From the NCBI GenBank assembly GCA_965371225.1, contig CBDUXP010000022.1, positions 1-59,050 on the forward strand: 59,050 nucleotides of DNA, in the 5' to 3' direction. Below are positions 8,641 to 15,904 of this stretch, in pieces; the first letter of the stretch is position 1; each line of letters starts with the position of its first letter. The notes under the pieces were generated by a model. It was not told where the DNA came from and did no database searches. It was given only the letters and a program-made list of their open reading frames with translations. The DNA comes from CBDUXP01 sp965371225 [NCBI: uncultured bacterium] (GTDB lineage Bacteria; Abyssobacteria; SURF-5; CBDUXP01). The translations under genes and the position numbers were made by a program.

Positions 8641-10011
8641 ATGGGAACAACTCACTCCGAAACCGGAAAGCCAGGACCTATCCGCTGTGCAATCTACACG
8701 CGTAAGTCGACGTCGCAGGGACTGGAGGAGGATTTTACGACCCTGGACGCGCAGCGGGAAGCCTGCGAGGCATACATCACGAGCCAGAAGCACGAGGGAT
8801 GGCAGGCGATCGCAACGCGGTACGACGATGGCGGCTTTACCGGCGCCCATTTGGACCGCCCCGCGATGCACGACCTGCTGCGGGACGTCGAAGCCGGCGT
8901 AATCGACTGCATCGTGGTGTACAAGGTAGACAGGCTCTCCAGATCGCTGCTGGATTTTTCCTACTTGCTTGGACGGCTGGAGCAGCACGAAGTCACCTTC
9001 GTCTCGATCACCCAACACTTCAACACCCACACGTCCATGGGGCGTCTGACGCTGAACATCCTGCTGTCGTTTGCCCAGTTCGAACGCGAGATGATCAGCG
9101 AGCGCACACGCGACAAGGTGGCCGCCGCGCGCAAGAAGGGCAAGTACTGCGGGGGGCAGCCCCCGCTCGGGTACGACGTGGACCATGAGCAGAAGCGGCT
9201 CGTGGTGAACCCAGAGGAGGCGGCACTGGTCCGCGAGATCTTCCAACGGTACGTGCACGAACAATCACTGTCACGTGTCGCCCAGTCGCTCACCGCCCAG
9301 GGGCATTGTCAGAAGCGCTGGATCACGAAGGCCGGCAAACTCCGCGGCGGCGGACCGTTCGAAACCACACGGGTCCAGATGCTCCTCCGGAATCCGCTCT
9401 ACACGGGTATGGTCCGGCACAAGGGTGTGCTCTACGACGGGGAACACGAGGCCATCGTTTCGCCCGAACTGTTCGAATGCGTGCAAGAGCGGCTCGCCAA
9501 GAACCGCCAAACGCGCACAAGCGTACGGCGCGCCCGGGTCGGCCTGCTCCCGCGCGGGCTGGTCCGGTGCGGGAAGTGCGGGGGTCTGGTGTTCCATACC
9601 TACGGGCAGAAGAACGGGCGCAAGTACCGGCGGTACGTGTGTGTCACCCGCCAGAAGCGCGGTAGCGAGACATGCGACGCGCGCAGCGTGAAGGCTCCGG
9701 AATTGGAACAGGCCGTGGTGGAACGCCTGCGCGAGGCTCTGCACGATGCGGCATGGACGAAACGGTTACTTAAGGCCGCGAACACCCTGGCGAAGGCGCG
9801 GGTACATGAGAGCGACTTCGCGTCGTGCCGAGACGTCTTCGGTGACACGTGGGAGCTGCTGCCGTTTACAGAGCGGGCCCGCCTCTTGGACCTCCTCCTT
9901 GAACACGTCGACTACGACGGTAACGGCACGTTGGGCTTGACGTTCAGCCCGGCAGGGTTCCTCCAATTCACTGAAGAGATGGCATGCGTTCGCACGGAGG
10001 GGGTGGCGTGA
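8641..10011 (+). CDS. Large serine recombinase (resolvase/invertase superfamily)
   Basis: A 456-residue large serine recombinase for site-specific DNA integration or excision. The N-terminal catalytic domain starts AIYTRKSTS, where the Ser after RK is the expected nucleophile. It also shows YDDGGFTG, the VDRLSRS motif and the FxREMISERTRDK helix. The recombinase domain follows (GYDV..., residues about 170-270). A zinc-ribbon with CGKCG and a second Cys pair lies near residues 310-350. The usual long C-terminal coiled coil is short, so the protein is at the compact end of the family. It starts at ATG 8641, 4 bp after the DUF2924 stop, and overlaps the next start (TGATG). Confidence 0.93.
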   Translation: MGTTHSETGKPGPIRCAIYTRKSTSQGLEEDFTTLDAQREACEAYITSQKHEGWQAIATRYDDGGFTGAHLDRPAMHDLLRDVEAGVIDCIVVYKVDRLSRSLLDFSYLLGRLEQHEVTFVSITQHFNTHTSMGRLTLNILLSFAQFEREMISERTRDKVAAARKKGKYCGGQPPLGYDVDHEQKRLVVNPEEAALVREIFQRYVHEQSLSRVAQSLTAQGHCQKRWITKAGKLRGGGPFETTRVQMLLRNPLYTGMVRHKGVLYDGEHEAIVSPELFECVQERLAKNRQTRTSVRRARVGLLPRGLVRCGKCGGLVFHTYGQKNGRKYRRYVCVTRQKRGSETCDARSVKAPELEQAVVERLREALHDAAWTKRLLKAANTLAKARVHESDFASCRDVFGDTWELLPFTERARLLDLLLEHVDYDGNGTLGLTFSPAGFLQFTEEMACVRTEGVA

Positions 10012-10418
10012 TGGGATCGCAGAACGACACGCTGCGGATGGAGTTTCGGGTCAATTTGGAGCCGATGCGCAGGCCCCGGCGGACGCAGCGTTCGCGCTCG
10101 GCACTGCCGATGCCATCGCTGCGCTACGCCCTTGTACTTGGGCACCAGTTGAACGGGGCCATCGAGAAGGGTGAGTTCCGGTCGCACGCCGACATAGGGC
10201 GCCACCTGGGGCTGACCGAGATGCGGATGTCGCAGTTACTCGGGCTGACGCTGCTCGCACCGTTCATCCAGCAGGCGATACTCACGATGCCGGACAACCT
10301 CCTAAGGCGGATTCCTGAGCGCAACGTCAGACACATCGCGCGCCAGCTCTTGTGGGCCGGTCAGCGGCACGCATGGGAGAAGCTGCTGGCAGATCTCCCT
10401 CACGGGCTTTCCAAGTAA
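10011..10418 (+). CDS. Recombinase-associated helix-turn-helix protein
   Basis: A 135-residue protein. The middle contains a helix-turn-helix (SHADIGRHLGLTEMRMSQLL), followed by LTLLAPFIQQAIL. The C-terminus carries an IPERNVRHIARQLLW...QRHAWEKL segment. This matches the small DNA-binding partner often found right after DUF2924 and serine recombinase genes. It may be a directionality or regulatory factor, which is inferred from position. The start overlaps the recombinase stop (TGATG), and GGAGGGGG lies 7 bp upstream. Confidence 0.82.
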   Translation: MGSQNDTLRMEFRVNLEPMRRPRRTQRSRSALPMPSLRYALVLGHQLNGAIEKGEFRSHADIGRHLGLTEMRMSQLLGLTLLAPFIQQAILTMPDNLLRRIPERNVRHIARQLLWAGQRHAWEKLLADLPHGLSK

Positions 10419-10745
10419 CGCCCCACATGTAGTCGGCTCTGCTTCCCCAGCGCCTCTATAGGCCCTGCGTAATAGCCAGTAGTGGCAACAGTCGGGCGCG
10501 CTGTCCGCCATGATCCTAAGGGGAACTCCACGAGCGGAAGCCGCGTGCCGTGTGTCCGAATGAGGTACGGGCCGTCTCCGGTCTTGGACCGCCTCTTTCG
10601 GGGAATCTAAATGCTTGGACACCGCGAGAGCTCGCTTGCCTCGCTACAGAATCTAGTTCTCGACCAGATTTCCGCTCGAAGACCGGCAGGGCCAACGACT
10701 TGGTCCATGTCCGCCTCGTTACGTAGGGCGGCCGATACGTTTCAG
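10419..10745. other. Intergenic region between convergent genes
   Basis: This gap separates the end of the recombinase cassette (plus) from the end of the metallopeptidase gene (minus). I see no open frame with coding character, no tRNA-like fold and no obvious terminator hairpin with a T tract. It may hold an element boundary, but nothing in it supports one directly. Confidence 0.45.
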
Positions 10746-12890
10746 TTACCGCTGGTATCCATACTTCCAGAGATTCTCGGGCGTCAGTTGATAGTCGTGG
10801 TGGGTGTAATCGATGCCGTTCTCTTGGCACAATCGCATGGCGAAGTCATTCCCCGATGACGCGGCTACCCCCGTCCAGAAGAGCGTTTTCGCAGAGTCCA
10901 CTTGGACGCCCTCTCCCGCCGCATACATCCTGGCCAACATGTACTGGGCTTCTGCATGGCCACTCAGGGCGGCGTTCAAGAAGAGTCCGTACGCCTCAGC
11001 GTAGCTGTCCCCCATGTACCACGTCATGCCAAGGTTGTACGCGCAGGAAGGGTACCCCGCCTCAACGCCGCGGCGCAGCCGAGACGTACTGCCCTTAAGG
11101 TCTTGCGACAAACCCCTCGCGTATTCATCGCAGAGTTCGCGCTCGGAAGAACCCGTGGGGGGAGCGGGCAGAGGCGGCGGGCCCAGGTCGGTTCGCGTCC
11201 TCCGCAAGGCCCTCCAAGGGGGAGCGGGCAGAGGCGGCGGGCCCAGGTCGGTTCGCGTCGTCCCCAAGGCCCTCGAGTCAAGAGCCGGTATGCTACTGTC
11301 CTCTTCACTCGCCTCCGGCGGACGCGTCGGCTGCGGCGGGGTCAAACGTCCGGCGTCATTAATCATCTTGCCAATCATCTCGTCGAAACCAAACTGCACG
11401 ATCTGGTCGGCGAAGAGCGCATCCCGCACCTGTTGCCACCGAGCCGGCCCGACGATCGTCTCTACCTGCTCTCCCGCGTGCTCCGCACTGGCCGTCACTA
11501 GGCGTTCCCCCTCCGCGCGGGGTAGCTCCCCTTTCGCATACCGGATGAGGATCCCGCGCGTCGATTGCAGCTGATCAAGCTGGATCCGTTCAGCCGCCGC
11601 TATCACCGCGGGTTCGGCCACTACCTGACGTAGCGCCGCCGAGAAAAGCGCGACGGGGCTCGTGCCTGTGATGTCTCGAGCCTTCAAGGGCCCCACGTCG
11701 AGGTCGGCCGACCACGCCATGTTCACCCGGAAGCCGCGGGTTTTCGACGTAGAGGCGGTGCCGTCGGCGAGCCGAACCTCGTGGATAGTGATGTCGGGCT
11801 TTAGTTCGTCCGGCTCTTCGAGGATCCACTCAGTCCGTCGCTCGGCGTTTCTTCCGTACATGTGTACGCGACCATCTTTCCACTCGAAAGGCTGCCATCC
11901 TGCGCCCGACTGGACAGCAAAGAGATGTCCCTCGAGGTCCGGCCGGCGAGGGATCCAGGTCTCCACAGCATGGAACCGCCCCTGATCGTCGCCGATGAAA
12001 TTGAGCACCGCGAGGATGGTGCCTCGCGGTGGAGCCTCGACGTCGAATTGACGCTCTAACTCCTTGCGCCGCGTCGACCAGTGTGGGTGATCGGAGGCTG
12101 ATTCGGGTGGCACCAAACCGCCCAACGCCCGGATCGTCTGCATGACCTCTAGAGTGCCAAGCGAAGCATGGACAGGGGCGAGACCGTAGCCCAGCTCCTC
12201 GATTTGCCCAGCAGCCCACAGATCCGCCTCGGTCTCCCACTTCCGGGCCTCGCCCTTCGACGTGGGATCCCGACGCAGATGCTCGAGCCGGTGGTGGGCC
12301 ACCTCGTGGAGCACTATCCACGCCGCCGTACTGAAAAACACTTCCCACGCCATCCGCTCGGACATGACGCGCAGGCCGGGGTCGCCGATAGCACTGTGGA
12401 TGTCGAACGATGGGGTGGGGGCGGGCAGCCGATTCACGACCGCGTGACCAACGGACTTTCCGTAGTTCTCGCCCCACTGATAGAGGATGTCGCCGGCCTC
12501 ATCGCGTCCTGTGAGCGCCACGCCGGCCACCTCAGCGGTGGCGAAAATCTCATTCAGGAACACGAGATCCACGTAGATCATCGGCGCGCCCGCCTGGGTC
12601 GTCGCTACGGCGTTGGGTCCCCACTCCACCCGGGGAGTCGTCAGGGTCCAAAGCCGAACCTCGCGCAGAAGCTCGGCAAGTTGCGGGTCTTCGTGTGCAC
12701 TTCGGCGAAGGTTTTCCAGGACAGGCGCAAGCCACTCCGTCCTCGCGACCTCCGCCAGATCCTCCGGGCTCGATGGCGAGGCGCGCCATGCCGTAGGTTG
12801 AGCGCTCGCCGGATTCGAAGAGCCGAGGGCGAGCACGAGGGCGATAGCAGCGGCCACCTGCGTAACGACACGTGTGACTTTTCCGATCAT
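10746..12890 (-). CDS. Secreted HExxH metallopeptidase-like protein with Sel1 repeats
   Basis: A 714-residue exported protein. The N-terminal signal peptide ends near ASAQ (about residue 31). A zinc-peptidase core has WIVLHEVAHHRLEHL (HExxH) and, some 20 residues later, WETEADLWAAG, which could supply the third ligand. The middle is unrecognised. A Pro-rich linker contains a duplicated TRTDLGPPPLPAPP unit, followed by C-terminal Sel1-type repeats (GYPSCAYNLGMTWYMG, GHAEAQYMLARMYAAG). The start is ATG 12890 behind GAGGG; the two codons upstream use TTG. It sits 25 bp after the membrane-protein gene, so the two are probably one operon. The substrate is unknown. Confidence 0.8.
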   Translation of the reverse strand: MIGKVTRVVTQVAAAIALVLALGSSNPASAQPTAWRASPSSPEDLAEVARTEWLAPVLENLRRSAHEDPQLAELLREVRLWTLTTPRVEWGPNAVATTQAGAPMIYVDLVFLNEIFATAEVAGVALTGRDEAGDILYQWGENYGKSVGHAVVNRLPAPTPSFDIHSAIGDPGLRVMSERMAWEVFFSTAAWIVLHEVAHHRLEHLRRDPTSKGEARKWETEADLWAAGQIEELGYGLAPVHASLGTLEVMQTIRALGGLVPPESASDHPHWSTRRKELERQFDVEAPPRGTILAVLNFIGDDQGRFHAVETWIPRRPDLEGHLFAVQSGAGWQPFEWKDGRVHMYGRNAERRTEWILEEPDELKPDITIHEVRLADGTASTSKTRGFRVNMAWSADLDVGPLKARDITGTSPVALFSAALRQVVAEPAVIAAAERIQLDQLQSTRGILIRYAKGELPRAEGERLVTASAEHAGEQVETIVGPARWQQVRDALFADQIVQFGFDEMIGKMINDAGRLTPPQPTRPPEASEEDSSIPALDSRALGTTRTDLGPPPLPAPPWRALRRTRTDLGPPPLPAPPTGSSERELCDEYARGLSQDLKGSTSRLRRGVEAGYPSCAYNLGMTWYMGDSYAEAYGLFLNAALSGHAEAQYMLARMYAAGEGVQVDSAKTLFWTGVAASSGNDFAMRLCQENGIDYTHHDYQLTPENLWKYGYQR
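11161..11280. repeat. Two tandem 60-bp repeats inside the peptidase gene
   Basis: Units 11161-11220 and 11221-11280 are identical over their first 39 bases and differ at a few positions after that. They keep the reading frame and encode two copies of a Pro-rich linker (TRTDLGPPPLPAPP). The near-identity points to a recent duplication. Confidence 0.92.
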
Positions 12891-12915
12891 GACCAAAGCC
12901 CTCAGTCTTGAATGT

Positions 12916-13770
12916 TTATGAACTGCCAGCTACGCGACTTTCCTTCATCTCTTCGTCCACTTTGGCGCGGAGGCCACCCACCAGCACCTCGTTCTCGAGG
13001 ATCCAGCGAAACTGCGCGTCCTCCAAAAGCTCGATGAGCACTAGTGGATTTCTCACCAGGAGGGATTCCAGGCGTGCGAGCGTGGCGGAGGCGAGCTCGA
13101 CCCCGGCTGTCGCTGGGAAGGCCGCGGTCTCCGGCGCTACCTCTTCGAATTCCTCACCGTGGGCCAGACGAGTCGCCGTGTACACGCGCAGATAGCCCAG
13201 GAGCGGCCTGGGGGTTACGGGCGACGCGAGCTGGGCGACCGTAAGCGGGAGTTTGAATCGCTCGCGAACAATGGTTTCGAAGATTGGATCCCGCACCGCA
13301 CTTTGGAGTTCCGGTGTCTTGAGCGCCCGGCGTAGCAGTTGCGGTTGCAGCACCACGGCCTCGACGAGATAGGTCAGGGCCTGCCGAGGGTGGTTCTGCT
13401 GAGCGGTGTGAACGGCGTGCTCGAAGAGGTCTAGGGCCAAACGGCCTCCCGGGGGCGAGCGAGCCAGCCGGCTTTCCACGAGGTTCTCGGCGAGCTTCTC
13501 GAGCTCTGTCCCAGGCGGCAGCTCCCGGTAGACGGCGGGGGTCACGATCCCTGTCCCGATCACGATAAGACCAGAGATGGCGAATACCAGTCCGGGGGAA
13601 GAGGTGAGAATCTTTATCTTGGTCGAGGCAAGTGCACCCTCGCCGCTGAACGTCGCCGTGACTCCCTTTTCAATCAGACTCTTTCCCAGGAGGCTGAGGA
13701 TGATCCCGGTCGCGAGATAGGCGATCTTAAGAACTACCGCCGCGATCGTGTGTATCAGCTGCGCCGGCAT
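12916..13770 (-). CDS. Hypothetical membrane protein
   Basis: A 284-residue protein that I do not recognise. Two hydrophobic segments lie near the N-terminus (about residues 5-30 and 60-82), followed by a soluble, helical C-terminal region of about 200 residues. ATG 13770 was chosen because the longer in-frame start at 13809 is a TTG. It is the upstream neighbour of the exported metallopeptidase, 25 bp away in the same direction. That suggests joint expression, possibly as membrane partner or substrate. Confidence 0.7.
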   Translation of the reverse strand: MPAQLIHTIAAVVLKIAYLATGIILSLLGKSLIEKGVTATFSGEGALASTKIKILTSSPGLVFAISGLIVIGTGIVTPAVYRELPPGTELEKLAENLVESRLARSPPGGRLALDLFEHAVHTAQQNHPRQALTYLVEAVVLQPQLLRRALKTPELQSAVRDPIFETIVRERFKLPLTVAQLASPVTPRPLLGYLRVYTATRLAHGEEFEEVAPETAAFPATAGVELASATLARLESLLVRNPLVLIELLEDAQFRWILENEVLVGGLRAKVDEEMKESRVAGSS

Positions 13771-13827
13771 GGACACACCAAGCCTACCCCACTCGTCCAC
13801 TTGGGGCAAAGCCCCGGCGCAGCGAGC

Positions 13828-14412
13828 CTAACAGGACGGATGTGGAGTTCGGGAAAATAATTGCGAGTGCAATTTGGCCGCGGCGGCACCTAGCTTCGGC
13901 ACCTTCTTCCCCCATGCAAACAAACTATCGAGAAGTTCAAGTGCGCGACCCTCCAACGCGGTGCGAGTAATTGGGTACTGAATCGGTCCTGTCTGCATAA
14001 GTGCCCGAATAGCGCGTATTTGAGCATTCATAGTCGGCCCGATAAGAATTCGCAACACTATTCCGCTTCCGTGATCCCGCATGCGGATAAGTCCTCCATC
14101 TTCAGAGACTTGCACACGCGAAAGTTGCCTAAACCAGAATTCATGGTGTAGGTATCGCCCGTTGATTGATAAAGAGATCACCACGGCACGTGCGGAAAAT
14201 ACCGGCAGCACCACTCTTTGGCCATGCCATTTCCCCGCTGGTGTACATGCGTGCCTAAACCGGAAATCCTCGAGATGTTCAGATTCAGAGAGGAAGAGAG
14301 GATTCGGGCGCGTGTGGTGCCATAGACAACGGCCGGTCCAGCGGTCGCGGCAACACAAAGAGGATGGGCTCCAAAGGCATGTGGAACGAAAAAGCGCGCA
14401 ACATGGCCACAT
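13828..14412 (-). CDS. Hypothetical protein, tandem-duplicated copy 1
   Basis: An open frame of 194 codons with no recognised domain. The central part (EDFRFRHA, then FWFRQLSRVQVSEDGGLIR) is matched by the neighbouring frame at 14451-14898, where the same peptides recur in diverged form. The C-terminal 60 residues have no partner. Composition is less G+C-rich than the core genes to the right. The N-terminus (Cys/Trp-rich, MWPCCALF) looks non-native. The expected start by alignment to copy 2 is lost, so this may be a decaying gene. Confidence 0.4.
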   Translation of the reverse strand: MWPCCALFRSTCLWSPSSLCCRDRWTGRCLWHHTRPNPLFLSESEHLEDFRFRHACTPAGKWHGQRVVLPVFSARAVVISLSINGRYLHHEFWFRQLSRVQVSEDGGLIRMRDHGSGIVLRILIGPTMNAQIRAIRALMQTGPIQYPITRTALEGRALELLDSLFAWGKKVPKLGAAAAKLHSQLFSRTPHPSC

Positions 14413-14450
14413 GCGGGTGCAATCAGCGCTCAGGATAGGGCCCGGATTGC

Positions 14451-14898
14451 CTAAACCACAGGGGCGGCGCGGTTCCTCTCACATACTGGCGCTCCGTGAA
14501 GGACTCGAACCACTATTTCACATCCGTAATACATATTGCGGATAAGTCCTCCACCTTCAGACACTTCCACACGCGAACATTTCCTAAACCAGAAATCGCG
14601 GTTTAGGTATCGGACCTTGAACGATGAATAGATCGCCAAGACATGTGCGGAATATTCCGGCAGCATCACGCGTGGGCCATGTTGTTCGCACCAATCGTTG
14701 ACGTGCGCGCCTAAACCGGAACTCGCGACAGTGTGCACATTCAGAGAGGAAGAGAGGAAAGATTGCTGTGAGCTGCGCACAACGCGCGCTCACGTTCGCA
14801 CCGACGCGAGCAGAGAGGATGCGCCACACGATCCCAATTAGCAGAAAGGCGCGACGAATGGCCATTTCCGCCGAATTCATCGCGCCAAAATCCGCCAT
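14451..14898 (-). pseudogene. Frameshifted tandem copy 2 of the 13828-14412 gene
   Basis: The minus strand from ATG 14898 reads LFLSECAHCREFRFRRA, matching LFLSESEHLEDFRFRHA of copy 1. Near 14690 the match shifts to another frame, which continues LPEYSAH..., FWFRKCSRVEVSEGGGLIR and VVRVL to the stop at 14451. One frame change therefore splits the reading frame. Similarity covers most of the length at both DNA and protein level, which supports a once-coding duplicated gene. The family is unknown. Confidence 0.45.
14500..14517 (-). repeat. tRNA 3'-end-like 18-bp repeat, copy 2
   Basis: AGGACTCGAACCACTATT on the plus strand, 17 of 18 bases identical to 7926-7943 and in the same orientation. It lies in the second 454-bp unit. 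Because it also falls inside the degraded reading frame, the tRNA likeness may be accidental. Confidence 0.35.
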
Positions 14899-14903
14899 AA
14901 CTC

Positions 14904-14924
14904 CTTAAACCACAGGGGTTTAAG
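14904..14924 (-). terminator. Hairpin downstream of tRNA-Arg, possible terminator
   Basis: CTTAAACC - ACAGG - GGTTTAAG gives a perfect 8-bp stem with a 5-base loop, 18 bp past the 3' end of tRNA-Arg on the minus strand. There is no clear T tract after it, so a terminator role is only possible. The corresponding site in the other unit (14451) has lost one arm. Confidence 0.35.
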
Positions 14925-14942
14925 TTGTGTGACAAATAGTCG

Positions 14943-15016
14943 CGCCCCGAGGAGGATTCGAACCTCCGGCCTTCGGTTTAGGAAACCGCTGCTCTATCCA
15001 CCTGAGCTACCGGGGC
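14943..15016 (-). tRNA. tRNA-Arg (anticodon CCT)
   Basis: The minus strand folds into a full cloverleaf. The acceptor stem is GCCCCGG with TCGGGGC (one G-T pair) and the discriminator is G. The D stem is GCTC/GAGC. The anticodon loop is TTCCTAA with CCT in the middle, and the T stem GGAGG/CCTCC encloses TTCGAAT. The first anticodon-stem pair is a G-A mismatch. CCA is not encoded. It marks the switch from accessory DNA on the left to core genes on the right. Confidence 0.95.
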
Positions 15017-15113
15017 AGGGGGAATGCTTGCAGTTTACCGAACGCAGCGGAGGGATGCGATGGGCGCCGGATTGCCCCCGCGCTCCTATTGCGGGCTGCG
15101 CGCGGGTGGCGCC

Positions 15114-15647
15114 CTACAGGCGTTTGATCTCGCGCCGGGACAGCCGTTGCGGCGCGTCGGGGTCGAGTTCGGCGCCCCCTTCCCGCGTCGGGCGCCACTG
15201 CTGCGCTTGCTCACGCGCCTGGGCCAGTTGCCTCTTGCTCAACTGCTTTCGGAGTTTAGCCCTACGCGTGTTCGCGTCCTTATGTCCGCCCCGCGCCGCC
15301 AGGCTGAGCCACTTGTAGGCCTCCGTGGCGTCGGTGGGAATGTAGGCCTTGCGCAACTGGCTGATCCACCGGCGCGTCATGCCGGGACCCGCCAGCCCCT
15401 CGTGATTCAGGTACAGCAACGCGAGGGCATACTGCGCACCGGTGTCGCCCTGCTCGGCTGCGCGCGCGTACCAGCGGGCCGCCGTGCGGTGATCGGCGTC
15501 GACCCAGCCGGGCGTGGGGTCATAGAACATGGCTCCGAGGGTCCGCTGCGCTACCGCTTCGCCCCGCTCCGCCAGCGGTTTGAGATGTTTGAACGCCCGG
15601 TTGTAATCCCGGGCGGTGAAGGCATCCATCCCCCCCTCGAGCGTCAT
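15114..15647 (-). CDS. Sel1-repeat protein
   Basis: A 177-residue tetratricopeptide-like protein. Sel1-type repeats are visible: GEAVAQRTLGAMFYD, ARWYARAAEQGDTGAQYALALLYLN and AYKWLSLAARGGHKDA. The C-terminus is rich in Arg, Lys and Gln and probably helical. Such repeats bind proteins or peptides. The start at 15647 was chosen because AGGGGGA precedes it; a longer frame runs to 15803 with unlikely composition. No signal peptide is seen from this start. It is a single gene between the tRNA and the divergent sulfatase-like gene. Confidence 0.82.
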   Translation of the reverse strand: MTLEGGMDAFTARDYNRAFKHLKPLAERGEAVAQRTLGAMFYDPTPGWVDADHRTAARWYARAAEQGDTGAQYALALLYLNHEGLAGPGMTRRWISQLRKAYIPTDATEAYKWLSLAARGGHKDANTRRAKLRKQLSKRQLAQAREQAQQWRPTREGGAELDPDAPQRLSRREIKRL

Positions 15648-15904
15648 TCGGTCCCCCTGGGGCGTCCGCCCCGCCCTTCGCTTATACCATTGTTCGGCAG
15701 TGCAATGCCAGGCGCCCCCTCGGGGGTAGCGCCAGGTGTCGGGCCTCGGGGGACACGCGGGCAGGCGCGGCGGTGTACCAGCGTTGCTATACTCGCCCCG
15801 CACCGTCCGAAAACGCCAACCCGGTTGCGCGGAAGAGGGGCGCGGGGCGCCTGGAGCCTGCCAAGCGCTGCGCCGCGGGAGGCCGAACCCGGGGACGGGG
15901 AATC

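Larger units (their letters stand above)
14035..14942. repeat. Two diverged tandem units of about 454 bp abutting tRNA-Arg
   Basis: Matching landmarks recur about 454 bp apart: GCGGATAAGTCCTCCA at 14083 and 14538, CCTAAACCAGAA near 14128 and 14583, CCTAAACCGGAA near 14254 and 14710, and (C/T)TAAACCACAGGGG at 14451 and 14905. The tRNA T-arm region at 14946 lines up with 14493 and 14038 at the same spacing, with weaker identity. The units contain the two copies of the hypothetical gene. Confidence 0.75.
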
